Source of the DNA: CAVYWD01 sp963772225
Lineage (GTDB): Bacteria > Myxococcota > Myxococcia > Myxococcales > UBA5297
Direction: 5' to 3'
Length of the DNA: 64,000 nt
Assembly (NCBI GenBank): GCA_963772225.1
Contig: CAVYWD010000001.1
Location: 930,001-994,000, forward strand
Shown here: one piece after another, positions 1-7,845 of the stretch
Layout: each line of letters starts with the position of its first letter
How positions within the stretch are numbered: position 1 is the stretch's first letter
Made by a program: the position numbers and the translations under genes
The notes under the pieces: generated by a model
Seen by the model: the letters and a program-made list of their open reading frames with translations, nothing else
The model's database searches: none
Told to the model about the DNA's origin: nothing

Positions 1-188
1 GACCGGGCGCTCAGCCGGGAGCAGGAGACGAGCTCGCGCTCTGGGGCGAGTCCAATGCGCACAGGGTCAAAGCCTCTCGCAGGGCGGGTTCGAAGGCGTT
101 CGAGCGAAGGCCCGAATCCTCGCAAATGGGGCGGCACCGCGTCCAGCGCCGCCGCGCGAAGCGCCCTTCGAGGGTAATCTCCCTCCCC

Positions 189-930
189 ATGGCGCGGCTG
201 ATCATCGTCAACGCGGACGACCTGGGCTACGACCCGGCCATCGACCGCGGAATTCTCGAAGCGGCGAGCTGCGGCGTGGTGCGCAGCGCCACGCTGCTCG
301 CCAACCTTCCTCGCGCGCGCGAGTCGCTCTCGCTCGCCCGCGGGGTGAAGGGACTCGCCGTCGGCTTGCACCTGAACTTCGCGCGGGGCCCGGCGCTCGC
401 GGGCCCCTCGATGCTCGCGCCCGGCGGGGAGCTCGACGAGCGGAGCGCCGCCAAAGCGAGCGAGGCCGACGCGCTCCTCGAGGCGCGCGCCCAGCTCGCG
501 CGGTTCGCCGAGCTCGCCGGGCGTGGGCCCACGCACCTCGACGTGCACAAGCACCTGCACCGCCGCGAGGCGATCTTCTCGGCCGTCGCGCGGCTCGCGC
601 TCGAGCGAGGGCTGCCGGTGCGGGCCTTGGACCCGGCGATGCGCGCGTCGCTGCGGGCCCTCGGCGTCGCGACCACGGACGCCTTCTTCGGAGACACCGG
701 GCCGACCGCGTACTGGTCGCCCGCGCGACTGATCGAGGCGATGGAAGCCGCACCCGAGGGTGCCACCGAGCTGATGTGCCACCCGGGCTTCGCGCCGACC
801 GAGGTCCGCACCGGCTACGGCGCCCAGCGGGAGAGCGAGCTGGCGGCGCTCAAAGAATCCCGCGGTCGTCGAGCGCGCCCGCCGCGGAGACCTGAGGCTC
901 GGCACCTTTGCCGACCTCCCGAGGCCCTGA
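189..930 (+). pseudogene. YdjC/ChbG-HpnK family carbohydrate deacetylase, frameshifted near its 3' end
   Basis: The translation from ATG 189 shows the YdjC-type metal-dependent deacetylase signature: VNADDLGY near the N-terminus, GLHLNF, the HLDVHKHLH metal-binding stretch and a late CHPGF. Family members remove acetyl groups from N-acetylated sugars. After ESELAAL the reading frame breaks. Continuing one base on from the AAA run at 852-854 gives KNPAVVERARRGDLRLGTF and a stop at 928-930, which is the normal family ending. The other frame runs on as Arg/Pro-rich nonsense to 1283. One extra A at 852-854 explains this. It may be a sequencing error or a real mutation. The preceding CCCTCCCC is not a good ribosome site, so the start rests on homology to the conserved N-terminus. 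Confidence 0.8.
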
Positions 931-963
931 GCGGGCGGAGCCGGAACCGACGAGGGTTGCCTG

Positions 964-1026
964 AGGCTCCAGGTCCCAGGTCCCAGGCTCCAGGTACCGC
1001 GTGTTCCTGGGGTTTGAAGCCTGGAG
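964..1026. repeat. Short dispersed repeat, AGGCTCCAGG family, copy 1
   Basis: AGGCTCCAGG occurs at 964-973 and 985-994, with two CAGGTCCC-like units between them, and the inverted form GAAGCCTGGAG at 1016-1026. The same words form the arms of an inverted repeat at 47279-47382. It looks like a small non-coding repeat family of intergenic DNA. Confidence 0.5.
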
Positions 1027-1251
1027 TTCGCGCCGGAGGGACTGGGCACCTGTATTGGGCACAGCCTCTCCCCTTGCGCGACCTCTTGCCCTTTCACCCG
1101 CAGACCATGCCGTGGTGCCCTGCAAAGCCCGTTTCCGCGGCGCGCCGCTCCATGGCCGTGGGATTCGTCCGGGGGCCTGCCGACCGCTGTCGGGAAGCGC
1201 GGGCCTCGGGGGAGGCTCGTCCCCAACGTGAGAAGCGGCGGCACCCGAGGC

Positions 1252-1280
1252 TTCCCAGGGGGGCGGGCTGCCAGTATAGT
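1252..1280 (+). promoter_or_regulatory. Possible sigma-70 promoter of the response regulator
   Basis: TTCCCA (1252-1257) and TATAGT (1275-1280) are separated by 17 bp and lie 43 bp before the start codon. The -35 is poor and the -10 is good. Weak support. Confidence 0.3.
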
Positions 1281-1323
1281 TGAGAATCCCTCGTGCGCTC
1301 GGTTCGCGCTGAACGTATTCGCG

Positions 1324-1704
1324 ATGGACCGTTACATCTTGGTCGTTGACGACGACGCCCATCACCGCGAGCTCCTCTGCGAGGCGCTGCAGTCGATGGG
1401 CTATGAAGCGCAGCAGGCAGAGAACGGGAAAGTCGCCCTCCTGCAGCTCGAGGGCCTCTTGCCCGCGCTCGTCCTGCTCGATTTGAAGATGCCGGTCATG
1501 ACGGGCTGGGCGGTGCTCGAGGCCCTCAAGAAGATGCCTCGCGCCCAGGCCGTCCCCGTCCTCGTCATCTCGGCCTACGGCTTCGAGTGGGAAGCCGAGC
1601 TCATCGGCGCGGCGGGCTACATCGGCAAGCCGGTGGACATCGAGGTTCTGCGCCGGAAGGTCCACTCCCTGGTCGGCCCGCCCAACAAGCCGATGCTGCA
1701 CTGA
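1324..1704 (+). CDS. Single-domain response regulator (CheY-like)
   Basis: A 126-residue protein consisting of one receiver domain: acidic pocket VVDDD near the N-terminus, phospho-acceptor Asp in LLDLKMP, conserved Ser in LVISAYG and Lys in YIGKPVD. There is no output domain, so it presumably acts by protein-protein contact, as CheY-type or phosphorelay intermediates do. No histidine kinase is adjacent, so the partner is unknown. Translation from ATG 1324 includes the whole fold and nothing extra. The ABC transporter genes follow 71 bp downstream but need not share its function. Confidence 0.85.
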   Translation: MDRYILVVDDDAHHRELLCEALQSMGYEAQQAENGKVALLQLEGLLPALVLLDLKMPVMTGWAVLEALKKMPRAQAVPVLVISAYGFEWEAELIGAAGYIGKPVDIEVLRRKVHSLVGPPNKPMLH

Positions 1705-1775
1705 CGGCCCGCCGTTCCGTTGCCCTCCCAGCCCGCCGGCTGCGAGAATGCGCGGGGCATTTCTGCCAGGACTCC

Positions 1776-2573
1776 ATGCACGTTCTTCCCACGCCGGAGG
1801 CGGCGCTCGCCCCCGCCATTCGCTGCGCCGGGCTGGTCAAGCGGTTCGCGGGCGCGGCGGCAGTGGACGGCCTTTCCCTGGAGGTGCCGCGCGGCGCCTT
1901 CTACGCCTTCCTCGGGCCCAACGGCGCCGGCAAGTCCACGACCATCGCCTTGCTCACCGGCATCTACCGGGCCGACGAGGGCGACGTCCGCATCCTGGGG
2001 CACGACCTGCGCAGGGACCCGCTCTCGGTCAAGGCGTCCATCGGCGTCGTCTTCGAGGAGCTGGCGCTCTTCGAGCGGCTCACGGCGCGCCAGCACCTCC
2101 TGTTCTGCGGCCGCATGTACGGCTTGAGCGGTGCCGAGGCGCTCAAGCGCAGCCACGAGCTCCTGGAGCTGGTCGAGCTCAAGCCCAAGGCCGACGCCCT
2201 GGTGGCCGACTTCTCGAAGGGAATGCGGCGGCGCCTGGCCATCGCCGCCGCGGTGATCCACGCGCCCCAGCTCCTGTTCCTCGACGAGCCCTTCGAGGGC
2301 ATCGACGTGCTGGCCGCGGCGGTCATCCGCGAGCTGCTCAAGGAGCTCAAGCGCGGCGGGACCACGCTCTTCCTCACCACCCATGTCCTGGAGATCGCCG
2401 AGCGCCTGGCGACCCACGCCGGGGTCATCGTGCAGGGCAAGATGCGGCTGTCCGGAGCGGTGGAGACGCTCAAGGCCGAGCACGGCGCGGGCTCGCTCGA
2501 GGCGCTGTTCGAGAAGATCGTCGGCGCGCCGCGCGCCGCGGGCGTTCGACTCTCGTTCTACGGTCCCCCTTGA
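1776..2573 (+). CDS. ABC transporter ATP-binding protein (ABC-2 type exporter)
   Basis: A 265-residue nucleotide-binding subunit. Walker A is GPNGAGKST, the signature region FSKGMRRRL, Walker B LLFLDEPFEG, and the H-loop lies in LTTHVLEIAE. The layout matches the CcmA/drug-exporter subgroup that pairs with ABC-2 permeases. ATG 1776 has AGGA a few bases upstream. Its TGA overlaps the TTG start of the permease gene, implying translational coupling. Substrate unknown. Confidence 0.88.
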   Translation: MHVLPTPEAALAPAIRCAGLVKRFAGAAAVDGLSLEVPRGAFYAFLGPNGAGKSTTIALLTGIYRADEGDVRILGHDLRRDPLSVKASIGVVFEELALFERLTARQHLLFCGRMYGLSGAEALKRSHELLELVELKPKADALVADFSKGMRRRLAIAAAVIHAPQLLFLDEPFEGIDVLAAAVIRELLKELKRGGTTLFLTTHVLEIAERLATHAGVIVQGKMRLSGAVETLKAEHGAGSLEALFEKIVGAPRAAGVRLSFYGPP

Positions 2574-4261
2574 GCGCCCCGCCCGCCCCAAGGCCCCGCC
2601 GCGTCGGCTTCCTCGCGCACTTTCGGCTGATGGGGGCGCTGCGCCTCTGGACCGCGGCCAATCGGATGCGGAGCGCCGCGGGGGCCGCGCCGGCGGTCCT
2701 GGGGGCTCTGTGGCTCGCCTTCACCGCGGCGTGGCTGGGCGCGGGCGCCTACTACCTGATGACCCGCCCCGCGGTGGCCGCCTCGCCCCTCTGGTCGAGC
2801 TTCCTGTTGCGCTTCCTCTTCTTCGTCATGAGCGCGGTCTTCGTCACCTGGCCGGTGCTGGCGGCGGGCGTGGACGAGCACAGCGAGCTCTCGCGCTTCG
2901 CCACCTTCCCCATCACCTCGCGGAGGCTGTTCCTCACCTCGACGCTCGCCTCCTTCTTCGAGCCGCGCTCGCTCGCCTTCATGCCGGCGCTGGTCGGCGC
3001 GGTCTGGGGCTACTGGGAGCAGCGGCCGTTCCCCGCCGCGCACGGCGCCTTGCACCTCTTCGCCTTCTACGCCCTCAACATCGCCTGGAGCCGGGCCGCG
3101 CTTACGCTCCTGCTCAACGCCCTGCGCCACCGCCGCTCCGCGGAGATCATGGGCACGGGCTTCCTCTCGCTCCTCCTGCTCGTGGCCTTCGCGCCGCCCT
3201 TGCCGCTGGACGTGGCCTGGCTCCAGCAGGCGCTCGCGGGCCGGTCGGACGCCTTGAACGCCGCGGACCCGGCTTTGCTCGAGCGGCTCGCGGTGGGCCG
3301 CGAGGCGTTCGCGCAGACGCCCCCGGGGTTCTGCGCGGTGGGCATCGAGGCCGCGGCGCGGGGCCGCCTGGCCTCGTCCTGGCTGCACGCCGCGGCGACC
3401 CTCGCCTTCGCGCTCGCCGGGCTCGCCCTGGCCCACTGGCTGCTCGTCCGGTTCTACCGGACCCTCGCGCGGCCGCCCAGGCCCCGCCGCGAGCGCGAAG
3501 TTCCCCCGGGCTCGGCGCGCGACGGCGCCTTCTACGCCCTGCTGGACCGCGAGCTGAGCGACTGGCTGCGAAACCCCAAGGCCAGGCTCCTCTCGGCGGT
3601 GCCGTTCTTCCTGCTCATCCTCCTGCGCTTCGTGCGCGCGCCGGAGCTCGCCACCGCGGCCTTCGGCCAAGCGGCGGACACCTGGGTCATCGCCGCGCTC
3701 TGCAGCTACGCGGGCCTGGTGGTCGGCCCCAACTTCGCGCAGAACGCCTTCGCCTACGACGGCGCGGGCCTGGCGCTCCTGTTCGCGGCGCCCATTCCCC
3801 TCCGGCGGGTGCTGCTTACCAAGAACCTGGTCCACGGCGGCGCCGCGCTCGTGGTGGCGCTGCTGCTCACCGCGTTCTACGGCTTCTACGTCCGGCCCGT
3901 CGGCCTGGGCGCCGCGCTCTTCGGCGTCCTGGCGCTGCTCGGGCAGCTGCCGCTCTTGCTCGGGTTCGGCAACGTCCTGTCCATCTTGGCGCCGCGCAAG
4001 TTCCACGCCTCGCTGAGCCGGCGCGATAGGCCGCCGGTGGTCTCGACGGTCGCGGGGCTGGCGATCGCGGCAGTCGGCGTGGCACCGGGGGTCTTCACCC
4101 TCAAGCGCCTGGGCGGCGCCGCCCCTGGCGCCCTCGCGCTGGCGGGGCTCGGCGCGCTGGCCTTGGCCCTCTGGGGCGGCTACCTTCTCGCCCTCCCGCG
4201 GGCCGCCGCGCTGCTCGAGTCGCGGCGCGAGGCGGTGCTGCGGCTCATCACCCGCGAGTGA
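2570..4261 (+). CDS. ABC transporter permease (ABC-2 type, large)
   Basis: A 563-residue multi-spanning membrane protein with hydrophobic segments through both halves and a charged linker around RPPRPRRERE. It is the membrane partner of the preceding ATPase. I chose TTG 2570 because it overlaps the upstream stop (TTGA) and adds only a short polar N-terminus; ATG 2630 (MGALRLW) is the alternative. Substrate unrecognised; the family includes lipid, polysaccharide and drug exporters. Confidence 0.75.
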   Translation: MSAPPAPRPRRVGFLAHFRLMGALRLWTAANRMRSAAGAAPAVLGALWLAFTAAWLGAGAYYLMTRPAVAASPLWSSFLLRFLFFVMSAVFVTWPVLAAGVDEHSELSRFATFPITSRRLFLTSTLASFFEPRSLAFMPALVGAVWGYWEQRPFPAAHGALHLFAFYALNIAWSRAALTLLLNALRHRRSAEIMGTGFLSLLLLVAFAPPLPLDVAWLQQALAGRSDALNAADPALLERLAVGREAFAQTPPGFCAVGIEAAARGRLASSWLHAAATLAFALAGLALAHWLLVRFYRTLARPPRPRREREVPPGSARDGAFYALLDRELSDWLRNPKARLLSAVPFFLLILLRFVRAPELATAAFGQAADTWVIAALCSYAGLVVGPNFAQNAFAYDGAGLALLFAAPIPLRRVLLTKNLVHGGAALVVALLLTAFYGFYVRPVGLGAALFGVLALLGQLPLLLGFGNVLSILAPRKFHASLSRRDRPPVVSTVAGLAIAAVGVAPGVFTLKRLGGAAPGALALAGLGALALALWGGYLLALPRAAALLESRREAVLRLITRE

Positions 4262-4266
4262 ACGCC

Positions 4267-4659
4267 ATGACCGACGGCCCCTCCTTTTCCCCCGAAGAGC
4301 GCGCGGGCGCCCGGCGCGCGCTGGCGCTGGACGACGACGCGCTCCTCTCCGAGTGCGACCTCGAGTTCTTCATCGCCGGCGGCCCGGGCGGCCAGCACCG
4401 GAACAAGACGGAGACGGGAGTGCGGCTGAGGCATCGCCCGACGGGCCTGTTGACGGCGGCGACCGAGCGGCGCTCGCAGCTCCAGAACCGGCTCCGGGCG
4501 CTGGAGCGGCTGAGGGAGAAGCTCGCCGTGCGCGCGGCGCCGCCCAAGAAGCCGCGCAAGCGCACCGGCCCGTCCAGGTCCGCGCAGCGGCGGCGGGTGG
4601 AGAACAAGCGGCGGGACGGGGAGAAGAAGCGGTCGCGGCGCGAGCGCGGGGAGGGATGA
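4267..4659 (+). CDS. Peptide chain release factor-like protein (RF-1 domain, ArfB/ICT1 type)
   Basis: A 130-residue protein with the GGQ peptidyl-hydrolase motif in GGPGGQHRNKTETGVRL and a very basic Lys/Arg-rich C-terminal tail. It lacks the codon-recognition domain of RF1/RF2. This is the layout of small rescue factors such as ArfB/YaeJ, which release peptides from stalled ribosomes using the basic tail. A GTG at 4258 overlaps the permease stop and is an alternative start. The role is inferred from motif and size. Confidence 0.75.
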   Translation: MTDGPSFSPEERAGARRALALDDDALLSECDLEFFIAGGPGGQHRNKTETGVRLRHRPTGLLTAATERRSQLQNRLRALERLREKLAVRAAPPKKPRKRTGPSRSAQRRRVENKRRDGEKKRSRRERGEG

Positions 4660-4702
4660 AGCAGCCCCTTCGGACCACCGGCGCGAGCTTCCGGCGGAAG
4701 AG

Positions 4703-5719
4703 TCAGGCGAGCGACACCACCACCTTGCCGACGTGCTTCTGCGACGCCAAGTGGCGGTAGGCGGCCTGCGCCTCGGCGAACGGAAAGACGCGATCGAGGA
4801 CGGGCCGAAGCCCGTGCCAGGCGATGGCGCGGTTCATCGCCTCGAAGTCGTCTCGCGAGCCGACCGCCACGCCGCGCACCACCGCGCGGCGGGCGCGGAT
4901 CAGGTCCGGGTCGATCTGCCCGGGCGCGAGCACGCCGATGAGGTGAACAGCCCCGCCGACGCGCACGGCACCCAACGAGCGCGCCAGCGTGTTCGCCCCC
5001 GAGTTCTCCAGGACGTGGTCGACGCCGCGCCCGCCGGTGAGCCCGAGGACCTCTTCGTGCCAGCTCGGGCTCCGCCGGTAGTTCACGCCGTCGGAGGCCC
5101 CGTGCGACTTGGCCCGGGCGAGCTTCTCGTCGCTGGAAGAGGTGACGATGACCCGCGCGCCCGCGGCGCGGGCGAGCTGCACCGCGAAGATGGACACCCC
5201 GCCGGTCCCGAGCGTCAGCACCGTCTGCCCGGTCTGCAGCGGGCGGTAGCCGTAGAGCGCGTTCCACGCCGTCACGCCGGCGCACGGCAGGGTCGACGCC
5301 TCCTCGAAGGTGAGGTGGGCCGGGACGTGCACCAGCTCTTCGGCGTCGAAGGCGACGTACTCCGCCAGGACTCCGTCCGTCGTCGCCCCCCGCGACCCGC
5401 CCGCGAGGTGCCGAGGGTCGAGGTCGCCCCCGAACCACTTTCGCATGAAGGTGCAGGCCACTCGGTCGCCCACCTTCACTCTCGCGACGCCCTCGCCGAC
5501 TTCGACCACCTTTCCAGCGGCGTCGGCCAGCGGCACCAGGTTCGGCGCCGCCGGGGCGCCGTAGATCGCAGAGCCGGAGGCGACCATCAGGTCGCGGTAG
5601 TTGAGCGAGGCCGCCCGGACTCGCACCAGGGCTTGCCCCTGGGTCGGGCGGGGCATCGGCGCCTCCGCGAGCGCCAGGTGCTCGACGCCTTCGGGCCGGG
5701 TCAGTCGGTAGACCTTCAT
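4703..5719 (-). CDS. Zinc-type NAD(P)-dependent alcohol dehydrogenase/quinone reductase
   Basis: A 338-residue medium-chain dehydrogenase. An N-terminal GroES-like domain (SLNYRDLMV, VGDRVACTF) precedes a Rossmann domain with the dinucleotide site LTLGTGGVSIFAVQLA. The NYRDL sequence replaces the usual catalytic Cys region, as in zinc-independent members, so quinone-reductase-like chemistry is possible. ATG 5719 follows a strong GGAGG. It is divergent from an HxlR regulator across a short operator-bearing gap, a common pairing in which electrophile or quinone stress induces the enzyme. Substrate inferred only. Confidence 0.85.
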   Translation of the reverse strand: MKVYRLTRPEGVEHLALAEAPMPRPTQGQALVRVRAASLNYRDLMVASGSAIYGAPAAPNLVPLADAAGKVVEVGEGVARVKVGDRVACTFMRKWFGGDLDPRHLAGGSRGATTDGVLAEYVAFDAEELVHVPAHLTFEEASTLPCAGVTAWNALYGYRPLQTGQTVLTLGTGGVSIFAVQLARAAGARVIVTSSSDEKLARAKSHGASDGVNYRRSPSWHEEVLGLTGGRGVDHVLENSGANTLARSLGAVRVGGAVHLIGVLAPGQIDPDLIRARRAVVRGVAVGSRDDFEAMNRAIAWHGLRPVLDRVFPFAEAQAAYRHLASQKHVGKVVVSLA

Positions 5720-5736
5720 GGGGGTCCTCCTTGGTT

Positions 5737-5771
5737 GGTTACCTTTTGTGCCTAGCAGTAGTCGGGTAACC
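5737..5771. promoter_or_regulatory. Probable HxlR operator, 7-bp inverted repeat
   Basis: GGTTACC (5737-5743) and its exact inverse GGTAACC (5765-5771) sit in the 76-bp gap between the divergent dehydrogenase and HxlR genes. TTGTGC and GCACAA form a second, outward-overlapping inverted pair. The position suits control of both promoters by the adjacent regulator; binding is inferred. Confidence 0.5.
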
Positions 5772-5795
5772 TCCGGCGCACAAGGAGGCACATCC

Positions 5796-6176
5796 ATGTC
5801 ACCCAGTCACAAGCGAAGGCAGGCGCCACCCTGCCCTGTGCGGGTGGTGCTGGACCGCGTCGGGGACAAGTGGAGCGTGTTCGTGGTCAAGCGCCTCGGC
5901 AGCGGCTCGAAGCGCTTCAGCGAGCTGCGCCGCTCCATCGAGGGCATCTCGCAGCGGATGCTGACCCTGACGCTCCGGGGCCTGGAGCGAGACGGGTTCG
6001 TCACCCGGACGGTCTTCCCCACCGTCCCGCCGCGGGTGGACTACGAGCTCACCGCGCTGGGGCAGACGCTGCTCGAACCGGTCAAGGCGCTCGCGGCGTG
6101 GGCCGAGGAGAACCGCGAAGCGGTGCAGCGGGCCCGCGCCCGCTTCGACGCGCACAAGGCGCGAGAGCGCGCCTGA
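5796..6176 (+). CDS. HxlR family winged-helix transcriptional regulator
   Basis: A 126-residue HxlR-type regulator. An N-terminal Cys (PPCPVRVVLDRVGDKWSV) is followed by the winged helix RFSELRRSIEGISQRML and the wing with PRVDYELT. In characterised HxlR proteins a conserved N-terminal Cys senses quinones or aldehydes. ATG 5796 follows AAGGAGG. It is divergently transcribed from the dehydrogenase gene and probably controls it and itself. Confidence 0.88.
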   Translation: MSPSHKRRQAPPCPVRVVLDRVGDKWSVFVVKRLGSGSKRFSELRRSIEGISQRMLTLTLRGLERDGFVTRTVFPTVPPRVDYELTALGQTLLEPVKALAAWAEENREAVQRARARFDAHKARERA

Positions 6177-6222
6177 CTCCCTCGAGCGCCTCGGAGCCTG
6201 AGGCCGGGCGGCGCGACCCACC

Positions 6223-7845
6223 TCACCCGACCAGCCGCGCCGCGATCCGCACCGGGTGCTGGTGCCGGAGGAGGTTGTGGATGAGGACCTGCTGGCCCTC
6301 CGAGAGCTCCTCGAACCGGGCTCCGAACCGGGCCTCGGGCAGCGCGGCCGAGGCGTCGGCAGCCCAGACCAGCGTCGCCTCGAGCTCGAGGACGATCATC
6401 GGCTCGAGCTCCACCTCCAGCATGAACCGAGCGCCGGGGCGCGCGGGGCAGCGCAGCGCTCCCGGCACGATGATGCCGATGCCGCCCTCGGAAATGTCCC
6501 GGACGAAGTAGCCGCGGCTCGAGGCCTTCGCGTCCTCGGCGATGAGGTTCAGCGGAACGCGCGGAGAGCGCCGGACGCGTTCCCAGGCTTGCGCCTCGAG
6601 GGCCTGCCGCACGGTCGAGTCGAAGGCCGAGGACTCGACCAGGTGACCGAGGTACCGCGCCTTCATGACGAACTCGTTCGCCGACAGCTCGGCCGGGCCC
6701 ACGACCTCGGCGACGAGCTCCAGCGGCGAGAGGAGCGCCGGCGCGCTCGCCACCACCACGACCCGCGTGCCCGGCGCCAAGGCGGCCGGGCCCTGCAGGG
6801 TCACCTCGGCTCGAGCGGCGCTGCGGGCGCGCTCTTCCAACAGGCGCTCGGCGGTGGGGAAGCTCATCGGGAGGCGCGCCAATGCCGGGAGCTCGTCGGG
6901 GCTCATGATCGTCTCGCGTCGGGGCGAAAGGTCGAGGGCGCGGCGCGCGGCCTCCCGGACGGCAGCTCTCAATCCCGCCGGTTGGACGACCTCGGCCTCG
7001 CCGCCGAAGGACAGGATATAGGGGACGATCCACTCGGGCGCCGCGCCGGCGAGCGTCACCTCCAGGCCGCCGCCCGGCGCGGGCGCGGCGTCGGGGAAGC
7101 GCTCGCGCACGAAGGGCGCCGCCTCCCGCGAGAAGCGCACCAGCGCGCGCTCGCCCAGGCCACCGCCGACTTGTGGCTCGACGTCCCGGCGGTGCTCGAA
7201 TTTTCGCTCGGTGAGCTCCAGCGCGCCGATGCGGTCGACGCGGAAGAGCCGCTCGCCCTGCCGCATGGCGCAGTAGCCGGCGAGGTACCAATGGCCGCGG
7301 TGCAAATAGACGGCGTACGGCCGGACGGTGCGCCGCTCGCCGGCGGTGCGCCCGGCGGCGAGGTAGACGAGCTCTACCTCGCGCATCTCGCGGGCCGCCT
7401 GGGCCAGCGGCTCGAGCAGGTCGTCCATGGGGGCGGCGTCGGCGCCCACCCGGGACGCGATGCCGCCGAAGCTCTGGCGCGCGCGCGAAGGCATTGCCTC
7501 CAGCAGCTTCTGCTGCGCCGACCCGAGCGCGCTGCGCGCCGCCGGCTTGAGCACCTGGGCGCTGGCGAGGAGCACCGCCGCCTCGGGCGCGGTCAGCCGC
7601 GGCGGCCTCGAGAAGCGCTGGTCCAAAGCCACCCGGACGTTCTCGCCCTCGGTGTAGATGTCGATGAAGTCGTCGGGCGAGAACGGCGGCCGGCCCACCA
7701 TGGTGAGTAGGTCGAGGTCTTCGAGGAGCTCCGAGCGGTCGACCCCGAGCCGCTGCGCCAGCTCCTGCACGGTGATGCCCGGCCTGCGGGCCGCCAGCGG
7801 CACGAGCAAGAGCAGGCGCCGCAGCCTCTCCGAGAGATCGCTCAA
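6223..7845 (-). CDS. WYL-domain transcriptional regulator fused to C-terminal PilZ region
   Basis: A 540-residue protein. Residues about 1-60 are a helix-turn-helix (VQELAQRLGVDRSELLEDL). A WYL domain follows (HRGHWYLAGYCAMRQG, FRVDRI) with its C-terminal extension to about residue 310. Then come about 110 residues resembling a degenerate PilZ and a C-terminal PilZ domain carrying both c-di-GMP motifs: RRSPR (RxxxR) and DISEGG (DxSxxG). TTG 7845 overlaps the TGA of the upstream WYL gene, so the two form an operon like PafB/PafC pairs. At the junction (MSPDELPALARL) an ATGA in another frame would be a classical overlap of two genes, so the fusion could result from a lost base. See findings. 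Confidence 0.8.
   Translation of the reverse strand: MSDLSERLRRLLLLVPLAARRPGITVQELAQRLGVDRSELLEDLDLLTMVGRPPFSPDDFIDIYTEGENVRVALDQRFSRPPRLTAPEAAVLLASAQVLKPAARSALGSAQQKLLEAMPSRARQSFGGIASRVGADAAPMDDLLEPLAQAAREMREVELVYLAAGRTAGERRTVRPYAVYLHRGHWYLAGYCAMRQGERLFRVDRIGALELTERKFEHRRDVEPQVGGGLGERALVRFSREAAPFVRERFPDAAPAPGGGLEVTLAGAAPEWIVPYILSFGGEAEVVQPAGLRAAVREAARRALDLSPRRETIMSPDELPALARLPMSFPTAERLLEERARSAARAEVTLQGPAALAPGTRVVVVASAPALLSPLELVAEVVGPAELSANEFVMKARYLGHLVESSAFDSTVRQALEAQAWERVRRSPRVPLNLIAEDAKASSRGYFVRDISEGGIGIIVPGALRCPARPGARFMLEVELEPMIVLELEATLVWAADASAALPEARFGARFEELSEGQQVLIHNLLRHQHPVRIAARLVG

Larger units (their letters stand above)
931..1323. other. Intergenic region with short AGGCTCCAGG repeats
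   Basis: No supported gene. The left part (964-1026) holds copies of AGGCTCCAGG and CAGGTCCC followed by an inverted copy (GAAGCCTGGAG), resembling the element between pilT and pilB. The right part holds a possible promoter for the response regulator. Long overlapping reading frames here have the Arg/Pro-rich composition of shadows. Confidence 0.5.

Noticed and set aside
1..177. Open frame from the window start to a stop at 175-177
   Set aside because: It could be the end of an upstream gene, but the translation is Arg/Ser/Gly-rich without any family feature.
1588..2591. Long minus-strand frame opposite the ABC ATPase
   Set aside because: Arg/Gly/Glu-rich antisense shadow typical of GC-rich DNA; the plus strand has all ABC motifs.
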